A stretch of DNA of 64,000 nucleotides from Streptomonospora nanhaiensis (GTDB lineage Bacteria > Actinomycetota > Actinomycetes > Streptosporangiales > Streptosporangiaceae): NCBI RefSeq assembly GCF_026642255.1, contig NZ_CP113264.1, positions 3,348,001 through 3,412,000 of the forward strand, written 5' to 3'. Shown piece after piece: positions 46,597 through 55,671 of the stretch. The position numbers and the translations under genes are program-made. The stretch's first letter is position 1, and every line of letters begins with the position of its first letter. A model generated the notes under the pieces. That model did not search any database. It saw only the letters and a list, made by a program, of their open reading frames with translations, and was not told where the DNA came from.

Positions 46597-49269
46597 GTGC
46601 TTTACGGAAGATCTGTGGAAATCGGCGCGCTCGACGAAGTGATCGCCAGGGCCGGCCACGGCCGCGGCGGGGCGCTGGTGCTCCGGGGCGAGGCCGGCGC
46701 CGGCAAGACCGCCCTGCTCGACGCAGCGGCCGAGCGGATCGAAGGGATGGGGGTGCTGCGGACCGGCGGCGTCGAGTCCGAGTCCGATCTGGCGTTCGCG
46801 GCGCTGCACCAGCTGCTGTGGCCGGTGACCGGACTGCTCGACGCGCTGCCCGGGCCGCAACGCGACGCCGTGCGAGCGGCCTTGGGGCACGCCTCCGGCG
46901 GCACGGGCGACCGCTTCCTCCTGGGCGCCGGCGTGCTGTCGTTGCTGGTGGAAGCGGCGGGCCCGGAGGGCCTGGTCTGCGTGGTCGACGACTTCCAATG
47001 GATCGACCGTGCGTCGGCCGACGCGCTGCTGTTCGCCGCCAGGCGGCTGGGCACCGAACGGATCGCGATGTTGTTCGCCGTCCGCGGTGACGCCCCCGTC
47101 AAGGGCGTGCCGTCGACGGTGGACGTGCGCGGCCTGCCCGAGGACGCTGCGGCCGAGCTGCTGGAGTCCCGGCACGGGCTGCCGGCCGCCCCGGTGCGAC
47201 GGGAACTGATCAAGCTGACCGGGGCGAACCCCCTGGCCCTGGTCGAGATCGCCGCCCGGCTGACGCCCGCGCAGCTCGCCGACCGCGAACCGCTGCCCGA
47301 CCCGCTGCCCGGCGGCGCCCGGCTCTACGGCGACCGGGTGGCCGGGTTGTCCTCCCCCGCCCGGCTGGTCGCCCTGCTCGCCGCAGTCGAGACCGACCTC
47401 GAGGTGGTCCTGCGTGCCGCCGAGCGGCTGGCGTCGGGGCCGGAGGCGGTGGCGGTCGCCTTCGCCGAGCTGGAGGAGTGCGGGCTGGCCGGGGCGTCGG
47501 GCACCGGCGTGCGCTTCCGCCACCCGCTCATGCGATCCGCGGTCCACGAGGCGGCCGCCCCGGCCGAGGTCCGCCGCGTGCACGCCGCCCTGGCGGAGCT
47601 GACCGCGGGCGACCGTAGGGCCTGGCACCTGGCCGGAGCCGCTCTGGGCCAGGCCGAGCCGGTCGCCGTCGCGCTGGCGGAGGTCGCCGGGCGGGCTCGC
47701 GACCGTGGCGGGTACGGCGCCGCCGCCACCGCCCTGACCAGGGCCGCCGAGCTGACCCCCGAACCACGCGCCCGCGCCGCCCGGCTCAAGGACGCCGCCG
47801 TTTCGGCCTGGCTCGCCGGTCGGCCGGGACAGGCCGAGTCGCTGCTGGCAGAGGCACGAGAAGGGGCCGGCGGCGACAGCACGCTCGCGATGGAGATCAC
47901 CCGGCTCCGCGGTCGGTTCGAGCTGAACTCGGGCAACGCCGCCGAGGCCGTGCGGATCCTGGCGGCGGGCGACAGCCTGGACATGCTGGCCGACGCCGTG
48001 GAAGCGGCCTCCCACGTCGGCGACACGGCCGCCGTCGTCGAGCTCGGCCGACGGGCGACGGCGCACCCCGAGGGGTTCCTGCGGGACACGGTGGCCGGTA
48101 TCGGGCTGACCCTGGACGGCGACGCCGCCGGACCGGGACTGCTGCGGCGGGCACTGGCGCGGGCCGACGAGCTGGACGACGCGGTGGGCTGCCTCTGGGC
48201 GACGGCCGCGGCCAGCGCTCTGGGAGAGTCGGACCTGGCGACCGGGATGGCCGAGCGGGCCGGGCGAGTGGCCAGGGTGTCGGGGATGGCCGGACAACTT
48301 CCCGTCGTGCTGGGGTTCGTGGCGACCGCCGACCGTCTCGCGGGGCGGCTCGCGCACAGCCGGGCCGTCTCCGAGGAGGGCCTGGCGCTGGCGCGGGAGG
48401 CAGGGTACGAGAACACGGTGGCCGCGCACCTGGCCAATCTGGCGGTGCTGGCGGCTCTGCGCGGCGAGGAGGAATCCTGCGAACGGCAGGCCCGTGAGGC
48501 GCTGGCCATCGCCCTGCCGCACCGGGTGGGGCTGAGCGCGGGGGTGGCCTCCTACGCGCAGGCGATGCTCGAGTTGTGCCTGGGCCGCTACGCGTCGGCG
48601 CGCGACCGTTTCCGGGGCCTCGCGGTGGCGGGGCCGGGCGCGGGACATCCGACCGTGGCCTGGCGGACCATGCCTGACCTGATCGAGGCCGCGGTGGGCG
48701 CGGGCGACGAGACCGGTGCCCGAGCCGCGCTCTCGGCCTACGAGCGGTCGACCGAGCACGCCGTGACGCCGGAGTCGCGCGCGCTGCTGGCCCGCTGCCG
48801 GGGTTTGGCCGAAGCGGACGAGGAGGCTTTCGGGGAGGCGCTGCGGCTGCACACCAACCCGTTCGAGGCGGCCAGGACGGCGCTGCTGCTGGGCGAGCGC
48901 CTGCGCCGCGCGCAGCAGCCGGGCCGGGCGCGAGCGCACCTGCGGACGGCGTGGGAGGTGTTCGAGCAGGCCGGCGCCCGGCCATGGGCGCGGCGCGCAC
49001 AGGAGGAGCTGCGGGCGGCGGGCGAGTACGGCAGCGCCCCGTCCCCCGGCGTGCTCGACGCGCTGACCCCGCAGGAACTGCGCATCGCGGGCCTGGTCGC
49101 CGACGGGTTGTCGAGCAAGCAGATCGCCGCCCGGCTCTTCCTGAGTCCTCGTACGGTCGAGTACCACCTGTACAAGATCTATCCGAAGCTGGGCATCGGC
49201 TCCCGTACGGATCTGGCGCGGCTGGTAGTTCTACGGAAGGCCCCCGTGGCCGGGGACGACATGCTGTGA
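46597..49269 (+). CDS. LAL-type LuxR family regulator
   Basis: An 890-residue AAA/LuxR regulator, with Walker A GEAGAGKT (31-38), Walker B VCVVDDFQWIDRAS, the typical LAL line RHPLMRSAVHEA, a TPR-like middle and the HTH at the C-terminus (LTPQELRIAGLVADGLS, SKQIAARLFLSPRTVEYH). The GTG at 46597 is eight bases after TACAGT, so leaderless. It heads the same-strand run of hydrolase and ABC transporter genes, whose expression it probably controls. A second LAL regulator lies at 24-27 kb. Confidence 0.9.
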   Translation: MLYGRSVEIGALDEVIARAGHGRGGALVLRGEAGAGKTALLDAAAERIEGMGVLRTGGVESESDLAFAALHQLLWPVTGLLDALPGPQRDAVRAALGHASGGTGDRFLLGAGVLSLLVEAAGPEGLVCVVDDFQWIDRASADALLFAARRLGTERIAMLFAVRGDAPVKGVPSTVDVRGLPEDAAAELLESRHGLPAAPVRRELIKLTGANPLALVEIAARLTPAQLADREPLPDPLPGGARLYGDRVAGLSSPARLVALLAAVETDLEVVLRAAERLASGPEAVAVAFAELEECGLAGASGTGVRFRHPLMRSAVHEAAAPAEVRRVHAALAELTAGDRRAWHLAGAALGQAEPVAVALAEVAGRARDRGGYGAAATALTRAAELTPEPRARAARLKDAAVSAWLAGRPGQAESLLAEAREGAGGDSTLAMEITRLRGRFELNSGNAAEAVRILAAGDSLDMLADAVEAASHVGDTAAVVELGRRATAHPEGFLRDTVAGIGLTLDGDAAGPGLLRRALARADELDDAVGCLWATAAASALGESDLATGMAERAGRVARVSGMAGQLPVVLGFVATADRLAGRLAHSRAVSEEGLALAREAGYENTVAAHLANLAVLAALRGEEESCERQAREALAIALPHRVGLSAGVASYAQAMLELCLGRYASARDRFRGLAVAGPGAGHPTVAWRTMPDLIEAAVGAGDETGARAALSAYERSTEHAVTPESRALLARCRGLAEADEEAFGEALRLHTNPFEAARTALLLGERLRRAQQPGRARAHLRTAWEVFEQAGARPWARRAQEELRAAGEYGSAPSPGVLDALTPQELRIAGLVADGLSSKQIAARLFLSPRTVEYHLYKIYPKLGIGSRTDLARLVVLRKAPVAGDDML

Positions 49270-49272
49270 GGC

Positions 49273-50151
49273 ATGCAGAACGTGACCATCTGGAGTGAGG
49301 GGTTCGGCGCCGAGACGGACGCGCCGATCCTGTTGATCATGGGTTCGATGTCGCAGGGCATCCTGTGGCCGGACGAGTTCGTCGGCCGCCTGGCCGCCGG
49401 AGGCCGCCGGGTGATCCGGTACGACCACCGTGACACCGGTATGTCGGGCACCGTCGACTTCGCGACCGCGCCGTACACCTGGAACGACATCAAGAACGAC
49501 GTCTACCGCGTGCTGGCGGCCCACGGCCTGGAGAGCGCCCACCTGGTGGGCCATTCAGCGGGCGGGCTGCTCAGTCAGCTCATCGCCGTGGAGGCGCCGG
49601 AGCGGGTGCGGTCGCTGACCGTCATCGCCTCCTCGCCGCTCGGCGGCGGCGAGAGCCAGGTGCTCGTGCGGGCGCTGACCGGTCAGCCGCAGTCCGAGGG
49701 CAGCCTGCCGGCGCCGGAGCCGGAGTTCGTGGAATTCTTCCGCACGCTGATGGCCTCCCCGCCCGCCCAGGACCGCCGCACCCTGATCGACGGCATGATC
49801 GCCGAGCAGCGCGTGCTGCACGGCACCGGACTGCCGTTCGACGAGGACGCGGCGCGCCGGCTTCAGGAACGCGTCTACGACCGGGCGCGCGACCTGTCGG
49901 CGGCGGCCAACCACCGGCTGGCCGCGGGGGCCGGCCCCGACTTCGAGCCGGTGGACGCGCTGCACCGGGTGCAGGCGCCCACGCTGGTCGTCGAGGGCAG
50001 CCACGAGCCGGTCAAACCGGGTCACGGCGCGTTCATCGCCGAGCAGATCCCGGGGGCCCGGCTGATGACCGTGGCGGGCATGGGGCACACGCTGCCAGTG
50101 GAGACCCACCAGGAGCTGGCCGACGCGATCCTCACGCACACGGCCGAGTGA
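49273..50151 (+). CDS. Alpha/beta hydrolase (RdmC/DnrP-like)
   Basis: A 292-residue alpha/beta hydrolase: nucleophile in LVGHSAGGLLS, oxyanion region LLIMGSMSQG, RYDHRDTGMSG, and a catalytic His in AGMGHTLPVE. It resembles the aclacinomycin/rhodomycin methylesterase group, though many homologues are simply uncharacterised esterases. It starts 3 bases after the LAL stop, so the two are co-translated in one operon with the ABC genes. Confidence 0.87.
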   Translation: MQNVTIWSEGFGAETDAPILLIMGSMSQGILWPDEFVGRLAAGGRRVIRYDHRDTGMSGTVDFATAPYTWNDIKNDVYRVLAAHGLESAHLVGHSAGGLLSQLIAVEAPERVRSLTVIASSPLGGGESQVLVRALTGQPQSEGSLPAPEPEFVEFFRTLMASPPAQDRRTLIDGMIAEQRVLHGTGLPFDEDAARRLQERVYDRARDLSAAANHRLAAGAGPDFEPVDALHRVQAPTLVVEGSHEPVKPGHGAFIAEQIPGARLMTVAGMGHTLPVETHQELADAILTHTAE

Positions 50152-50160
50152 GGAAGTCTG

Positions 50161-50916
50161 TTGCAGAACCCCTGCGTCCCCGCCATCGAAGTGGCGGACC
50201 TGACTCAGCGCTTCAGCACCGCGCTCGCCGTCGACCGGCTCAGCCTGAGCATCCCGCCGGGGATGTTCTACGGCATCGTGGGGCCAAACGGCGCCGGTAA
50301 GACCACCATCCTGGCGGCTGTGTGCGGGCTGCGCCGTCCGACCGCAGGCACGGTCAGGGTCGCCGGTCATGATCTGCGCACCGCGAGGGAGGCCGCGCTC
50401 GCGCAGCTCGGCGTCATGATGGACGGGTTGTCCTTGCCCGAGCGACTGACCGCCGCCGAGATCCTGCGCTACAGCGCGGGGCTGCGCGGCCTGGACGACG
50501 GCTGGCGGGCGCGGGCGGGCGACCTGCTGGAGATCCTCGGACTCGACGCGGTTCCACGCACGCTGATCGTGGAGTACTCCACAGGTATGCGCAAGAAGAT
50601 CGGTCTTGCTCTGGCACTGCTGCACCGGCCCCGGGTACTCGTACTGGACGAGCCGTTCGAGGCGATCGACCCGGTCTCTGCCCGCTCCATCGAGCATGTG
50701 CTCAAGCAGTACGTCGACGCCGGCGGCACGGTGGTCCTGTCGAGCCACATCATGGACTTCGTCGAGCGCAATTGCCGGCGGGTCGCGGTGGTGGTCGGTG
50801 GCCGGGTGCTGATCGAGGGGCCGGTGGAGCGAGTGGCCGGGGACTCGACACTGAACGAGCGGTTCGTCGAGCTGGTGGGCGCAGATCCGGTGCGCCCGCT
50901 GGAATGGCTGTCATGA
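50161..50916 (+). CDS. ABC transporter ATP-binding protein
   Basis: A 251-residue ATPase: Walker A GPNGAGKT, signature EYSTGMRKK (a variant of LSGGQ) and Walker B VLVLDEPFEAID, with the H-loop SSHIMDFVE. TTG start at 50161 after GAGGAAG. The downstream permease overlaps it as ATGA. Together they form an ABC-2-type exporter whose substrate is unknown. Confidence 0.92.
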   Translation: MQNPCVPAIEVADLTQRFSTALAVDRLSLSIPPGMFYGIVGPNGAGKTTILAAVCGLRRPTAGTVRVAGHDLRTAREAALAQLGVMMDGLSLPERLTAAEILRYSAGLRGLDDGWRARAGDLLEILGLDAVPRTLIVEYSTGMRKKIGLALALLHRPRVLVLDEPFEAIDPVSARSIEHVLKQYVDAGGTVVLSSHIMDFVERNCRRVAVVVGGRVLIEGPVERVAGDSTLNERFVELVGADPVRPLEWLS

Positions 50917-52508
50917 CGCGCGCCTTGTTCGCGCTCAAGCTGCGCCTGTTCCGCAACGGCCCGCACGACGAGCGCGTTTTCAGCCTGGTCACCGGACTGA
51001 TTCTGGCCGCCCTGGTGATCGCGGGCGCGTCCTCGGCCACCCATGGCGTGATCCACGAGGGCTGGATCGCCGTGGCGCTCACGGTGTGGGGCGGCATGTG
51101 GCTGTTCGGGCCGCTGGCCCAGCCCCGCCATGAGCCGTCGGTCATCTCCCACGAGTGGTTGCGCGGATATCCGCTCCGGCCGTGGCGGCTGGCACGTGCA
51201 CTGTCGTGGACCGAACTGCTGGGCGTCGGCCCGCTGGTCACGCTGGCGTGCCTGTCGTCGCTGGTGGTGCTGGCCGCGCCGGGCGGCGCGGCGGCGGTGG
51301 TGGTCGCCGTGGCTGCGGTGGCCGCTCAGCTGTACCTGCTCGTCTGGGCGGGCAGGACGGTGGCGGCACTGGCCGCCTGGCTGCTGCGGACCCGGGTCGG
51401 GATGACGCTGGCCGCCGTGCAGACCGCGATCATGCTCGCGCTGTCGTTCGCCGGATGGGTGCCGGTCGCGGCCTGGCTGCTGCCGCGTCTCGGCGAGGGG
51501 GACACAACTCTGGTCGCCCCCGCGACCGAGCGACTGCCCGAGCCGATGATCGACGTGCTCGCCGCAGCGCCCACCGGCTGGGGGTACAGCGCGGCGCTCG
51601 CCGCCCGCGACGGAGCCGGGACGGGACCGGTCCTGCTGCCTCTGGCGGCACTGCTGACCGTGGGTGCCCTGTTGCAGCTGTGTTGGATCGCGCTGACGGT
51701 AGGCGCCCTGCGCCGGCCGCCTCGCCCGGCGAGTCCGCGGCGGCTCTGCGTACCGGGACGCGACCTGTCCTTGCCGTTCGTGACGCCGGAGGTGGCCGCG
51801 GTCGCCTCACGAGAGCTGGTCACCTGGCTGCGCGACCCGGCGCGCGGCGTCGAGCTGCGCAGCGCCTGGCTGACACCGCTGCTGATGGCGCTCGTCATCG
51901 CCTCCTCCGGCTGGAGCTGGGCACTGCCCCTGGCAGGCCCGGCGGTAGCCGTGTTCGGTGCGATGGTCGCGATCAACACCTACGCCCTGGACGGCACGGC
52001 GCTGTGGCAGCTCCTCACCACACCGGGTGCCCTCAAGGCCGACGTTCACGGGCGGATGGCAGCGTGGGCACTGGTATTCGGCCTGCCGTCCGTCGCGCTG
52101 GCGGCCGTGTTGTGGGCCGTGACCGGCTCTCCCCTGGGTGGCGCCGCCTTCGGCGGCGCCATCACCGCGGCTGCGGTGGGCTGCGCCGGGGCACCGCTGC
52201 TCGCCCTCCTGATGCCGGCCGTGGGAACCGACGCCCGCGATCGCATCCACCCGGGACAGCAGGCGGGCGATCCGAGGGGTGGACAGATGACGATCTTCCC
52301 CGTGGTCCTGCTGGCCGCCGTCCTGCCCGGCGTCGTCGGCGGTCCGTGGTGGGGAAGCTTCCTCGCCGCGGTTCTCGTGGCCGTCGTCGTGGGCGTGATA
52401 CCCCTGTTCACCGTTGGCCTGCTCCAGCAGCGCGGTACCGGCCTGCTGGAGGCGATGGCCACCCGCGGCACCGCGGTTCTGCGCGCAGCCGCCCGGACGA
52501 AGAGCTGA
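50913..52508 (+). CDS. ABC transporter permease
   Basis: A 531-residue membrane protein with about 12 hydrophobic segments and a central soluble loop (PRPASPRRLCVPGRDLSLPF). It overlaps the end of the ATPase gene by four bases, so it is its partner. The frame lacks any recognised signature beyond the membrane pattern. The preceding LAL regulator and hydrolase suggest export of, or resistance to, a small ester-containing compound; this is inference. Confidence 0.85.
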   Translation: MTRALFALKLRLFRNGPHDERVFSLVTGLILAALVIAGASSATHGVIHEGWIAVALTVWGGMWLFGPLAQPRHEPSVISHEWLRGYPLRPWRLARALSWTELLGVGPLVTLACLSSLVVLAAPGGAAAVVVAVAAVAAQLYLLVWAGRTVAALAAWLLRTRVGMTLAAVQTAIMLALSFAGWVPVAAWLLPRLGEGDTTLVAPATERLPEPMIDVLAAAPTGWGYSAALAARDGAGTGPVLLPLAALLTVGALLQLCWIALTVGALRRPPRPASPRRLCVPGRDLSLPFVTPEVAAVASRELVTWLRDPARGVELRSAWLTPLLMALVIASSGWSWALPLAGPAVAVFGAMVAINTYALDGTALWQLLTTPGALKADVHGRMAAWALVFGLPSVALAAVLWAVTGSPLGGAAFGGAITAAAVGCAGAPLLALLMPAVGTDARDRIHPGQQAGDPRGGQMTIFPVVLLAAVLPGVVGGPWWGSFLAAVLVAVVVGVIPLFTVGLLQQRGTGLLEAMATRGTAVLRAAARTKS

Positions 52509-52719
52509 CCGGCCCGCGCCGCCGACGCGGTCGCCCTCGCTGTTCGTGTGTCGTCGACGAACGCGTCACCAGCCGCGTACGGGAGGTGGGAAGACCGGGA
52601 CGGGCCTGCAGGGGCGGAATCCGACCGGCCGACCGGGGGCACTCGGCGGACCGCCTTCGGACGACCGGGCCCGGGGACCGCACCGGACTGTGCGGCCTCC
52701 GGACGGTTCCCCGGCGTGT

Positions 52720-53496
52720 TCAGCCCCCGTCCGCGCCGCGGCGGGCGGCGTTGGCGGCGAAGGCGTCGCGCAGGTAGACGCTCAGCCCCTGGCCGTGGGC
52801 GTCGACGGTGGCGGTGAACCGCTCGTCGTCCGCGTACAGCTGCCCCAGCCCCCGGTGGGTCTCCACGGTGCAGTCGTAGAACCAGCGGGTGATGTGGTCG
52901 CGGTGCCGCTCGGCCAGGTCGGCGGCGGCCTCGCTGCCGGCGGGCACCCCGTCGTCCATGGCGCGGGCCAGGGCCCGGTAGATCTCGGCGGCCTCGGCCT
53001 GGCTCCGCAGCCAGTCGTCCCTGGTGTAGCGGCCGACGTCGCGCACGGACCGGTCGAACGCCTCGGGGTTGCGGGCGCCCCAGCGTTCGCGGGCCTCCTC
53101 GGCACGGGCGTCGACGTCGAAGTCCCCGAAGAGTTCGAGGCGTTCGCCGGGGGTGAGATCGAGTTGCATGGTGTCGGCCTCCATCAGGCGTTCCAGCGCC
53201 CGCGCCATGGTGCGCAGGCGGTCGATGCGCTCGGTCACCAGCGCGTGCTGCCGGACCAGGTGGGCGCGGGTGTCGGCGGCGGGGTCGTCGAGCAGTTCGG
53301 CGATCCGCTCCAGACCGAAGCCCAGTTCCCGGTAGGTGAGGATCTGCCGGAGCCGCTCCAGGTCCCGCTCGCTGTAGCTGCGGTAGCCGGACGCGGTGCG
53401 TTCGGCGGGGACGAGGAGCCCGATGGTGTCGTAGTGGTGCAGGGTGCGGACGGTCTGCCCGCTGATCCGGGCGGCCTCGCCGACGGTGTGGCCCAT
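52720..53496 (-). CDS. TipAL-like MerR family regulator
   Basis: A 258-residue protein. The MerR HTH (TVGEAARISGQTVRTLHHYD, residues 4-23) is followed by a coiled-coil dimerisation helix and a C-terminal TipAS-type domain (~110-258, RWGARNPEAF ... WFYDCTVETHRGLG). TipA proteins bind thiopeptide or other cyclic antibiotics and activate their own promoter. ATG at 53496 with AGGA upstream. Its promoter has the 19-bp spacer typical of MerR control. Confidence 0.92.
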   Translation of the reverse strand: MGHTVGEAARISGQTVRTLHHYDTIGLLVPAERTASGYRSYSERDLERLRQILTYRELGFGLERIAELLDDPAADTRAHLVRQHALVTERIDRLRTMARALERLMEADTMQLDLTPGERLELFGDFDVDARAEEARERWGARNPEAFDRSVRDVGRYTRDDWLRSQAEAAEIYRALARAMDDGVPAGSEAAADLAERHRDHITRWFYDCTVETHRGLGQLYADDERFTATVDAHGQGLSVYLRDAFAANAARRGADGG

Positions 53497-53535
53497 GGTG
53501 TTTCCTGTTCCGTCGCTGGTGGTGACGTGTCCACG

Positions 53536-53566
53536 ACGTTAGGGGTTGACGCGGCGTGAGGGTCAA
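53536..53566 (-). promoter_or_regulatory. MerR-type promoter with 19-bp spacer
   Basis: On the minus strand, TTGACC (-35, 53566-53561) and TAACGT (-10, 53541-53536) are separated by exactly 19 bases, and TTGAC/GTCAA arms lie in and beside the spacer. Over-long spacers are the hallmark of MerR-activated promoters, so this is probably an autoregulated promoter of the TipAL-like gene. Confidence 0.65.
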
Positions 53567-53645
53567 GCCCTTTCCCTGGGAGAAGGGGCCCGGGAGGGCG
53601 GTCCCGGGCACACACAGCGCTACTACCCGCCGGTAACCTTGGGGG

Positions 53646-54452
53646 ATGAGCCTTGACGACACCACCGAGGGCTTCCAGTTCGACCGGGACACCCGCGTCG
53701 AGAAGCGGAGCGACGGCGAGTTCACCGCCACCCTCACCGACGGGTGGACCACCTTCACCTCGCACCCCAACGGCGGCTACGTCCTGGGCACGGCGCTCAA
53801 CGCGCTGGCCCAGGGGATGAGCCAGCCCGACCCCCTCGTGGTCTCCGCGTTCTTCCTGCGCCCCGCCGCCCCGGGCGGGGCCGAGGTCCGCACCGAGACC
53901 ATCCGCGAGGGCCGCCGCACCGCCACCGGCCAGGTCGTTCTGGAGCAGGGCGGCAAGGAGGTCCTGCGCGCCACGGCCACCTACGGCGACCTGACGGCGG
54001 AGGGGCGCGTCCTGCACCTGGAGGGGCCGCCGCTGCTCCCCGCGCCGGAGGAGTGCCCGGTGCCCGCGGAGTTCGACGCGCCCGAGGGCCTGACCATCGC
54101 CCACAGCGTCGAGTACCGCTACCCCGTGCGCCCCGGATGGCTGGACGGGAAGAAGGACGGGCGCCCGTACGTCGAGTTCTGGATGCGCTTCGCCGACGGG
54201 CGCCCCGCCGACGTCCACTCCCTGCCGGCCATGGTGGACTTCGCCGTACCGGCGGTGCTGGAGATCGGCGAGTTCAGCACCATCACCGTCGAGCTGAGCG
54301 TGCACGTGCGCGCCCGCCCCGCCCCCGGCTGGCTCGCCTGCCGGGTGTTCACCAAGCACGTCTCCGGGGGCCTGCACGAGGAGGACATGGAGATCTGGGA
54401 CAGCGAGGGCGCCCTCGTCGCCCAGGCCCGCCAGCTCGCCATGCTCCTCTGA
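53646..54452 (+). CDS. Acyl-CoA thioesterase (double hotdog)
   Basis: A 268-residue TesB-like thioesterase: two hotdog repeats, SHPNGGYVLGTALNAL early and SLPAMVDFAVPAVLEIGEF later, with typical DPLVVSAFFLRPA. It hydrolyses acyl-CoA thioesters in the cytoplasm. The ATG is six bases after TAACCT, so probably leaderless. Divergent from the TipAL-like regulator. Confidence 0.87.
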   Translation: MSLDDTTEGFQFDRDTRVEKRSDGEFTATLTDGWTTFTSHPNGGYVLGTALNALAQGMSQPDPLVVSAFFLRPAAPGGAEVRTETIREGRRTATGQVVLEQGGKEVLRATATYGDLTAEGRVLHLEGPPLLPAPEECPVPAEFDAPEGLTIAHSVEYRYPVRPGWLDGKKDGRPYVEFWMRFADGRPADVHSLPAMVDFAVPAVLEIGEFSTITVELSVHVRARPAPGWLACRVFTKHVSGGLHEEDMEIWDSEGALVAQARQLAMLL

Positions 54453-54622
54453 GGGGTACGGGACCTGCGGGTTCCCACCGGTCAGGGGCCGGCGCCACGA
54501 GCCCGGCCCCCGACCACGACCACCGGGTCCGCCGGCGCCCCCGCGACGCGGCCGGGGAGGCCGAGCCGTCTGCCCTCGGCGCGGCCGGAGCGGGCCGTCC
54601 AAGACCCGTTTTGTGCCTCGTC

Positions 54623-54637
54623 ATGCATTAATTGCAT
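54623..54637. promoter_or_regulatory. LysR operator site 1 (ATGCA-N5-TGCAT)
   Basis: A perfect inverted repeat containing the T-N11-A signature of LysR regulators, 19 bases before the lysR-type ATG and just upstream of the TAAGCT hexamer, so the regulator probably controls itself. Confidence 0.7.
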
Positions 54638-54656
54638 AACGGATAAGCTGTGCGGC

Positions 54657-55553
54657 ATGAGCACGCTTCCCGATCTGGACCTGCGGCTGGTCCGGTACTT
54701 CGCGGTCGTCGCCGAGCAGTTGAACTTCGCCCGTGCTGCCGAGGAACTGCGGGTCGCCCAGCCCTCCCTGAGCCGTCAGATCCAGCGGCTGGAGGACGCC
54801 CTCGGCGTACGCCTGCTGGAGCGCACCACCCAGGGCAGCCGGCTCACCGCAGCCGGCGCGGCGTTCCTTCCCCAGGCTCAGCAGCTGGTGCACAGCGCCC
54901 AGCAGGCGGTGCTCACCGCACGCGCCGCCGCGCCGGAGCGCACCGTCACCATCGGGTACGCCGACGACCTGATCGTCACATCCGCCGTACGCGACCTGCG
55001 CCACCGGCATCCCGACGCCCACGTCCGCACCCGCCACCTCGGCTCGCAGGACGCCGGTGCCCTGCCCGACCGGCAGGTCGACGCCCTGGTCATCCGTACA
55101 CCTCTGCCGATCCCGGCCGACGGCCTCGACCTGGCGGTCCTCTACGCCGAGCCCCGGGTCCTGCTCGTGCCGGAGTCCCACCGCCTCGCGGGCAAGGAGT
55201 CGGTCACCGCCGCCGACATCTCCGCCGAACCACTCGTCGGCTGCACCGGCGCGGGTGCCGACTGGACCGCCTTCTGGCGGCTCGAACCCCGACCGGACAA
55301 CGAGCCCGCCCCGCTCGGTCCCACCCTCGCCGACACCTACGGCGACAAGCTCGAGGCCGTCGCCGAGGGGAGTGCCGTCGCCGTCGTCCCGGCCGGCGAC
55401 CTGCGCCACACCCTCCGCCCCGGCCTCGTCGCCGTTCCGGTCGACGAGGCCGAGCCCTGTCAGGTCGTCGTCGCCACCCGAGCCGCGGACACCAGCCTCC
55501 TCGTCGCGGAGTTCGTCGAGTCCGCGAAGCGGCTCCTCGTCCGCCCCACCTGA
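54657..55553 (+). CDS. LysR family regulator
   Basis: A 298-residue LysR-type protein: N-terminal HTH (LNFARAAEELRVAQPSLSRQ), then an effector-binding domain with VTIGYADDLIVTSAV and EPRVLLVPESHRLAG. The ATG lies seven bases after TAAGCT, so its message is probably leaderless. The same ATGCA-N5-TGCAT element occurs before this gene and again between it and the SDR gene, strong evidence for direct control of both. Confidence 0.93.
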   Translation: MSTLPDLDLRLVRYFAVVAEQLNFARAAEELRVAQPSLSRQIQRLEDALGVRLLERTTQGSRLTAAGAAFLPQAQQLVHSAQQAVLTARAAAPERTVTIGYADDLIVTSAVRDLRHRHPDAHVRTRHLGSQDAGALPDRQVDALVIRTPLPIPADGLDLAVLYAEPRVLLVPESHRLAGKESVTAADISAEPLVGCTGAGADWTAFWRLEPRPDNEPAPLGPTLADTYGDKLEAVAEGSAVAVVPAGDLRHTLRPGLVAVPVDEAEPCQVVVATRAADTSLLVAEFVESAKRLLVRPT

Positions 55554-55599
55554 CCTTCTGGCCCTGCCGGCCTCATAGGCCTCACCGGCCCCGTCCGTC

Positions 55600-55614
55600 A
55601 TGCAGCTCCTGCAT
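55600..55614. promoter_or_regulatory. LysR operator site 2 (ATGCA-N5-TGCAT)
   Basis: Same element as 54623-54637 with a different spacer; the arms extend to six bases (CATGCA and TGCATG). It ends 57 bases before the SDR ATG. Confidence 0.7.
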
Positions 55615-55671
55615 GAGGGGTTGCGAAACAGGTCTTGGACGGGGCCGCCGACGAACCCGTTGACTGGTCAC

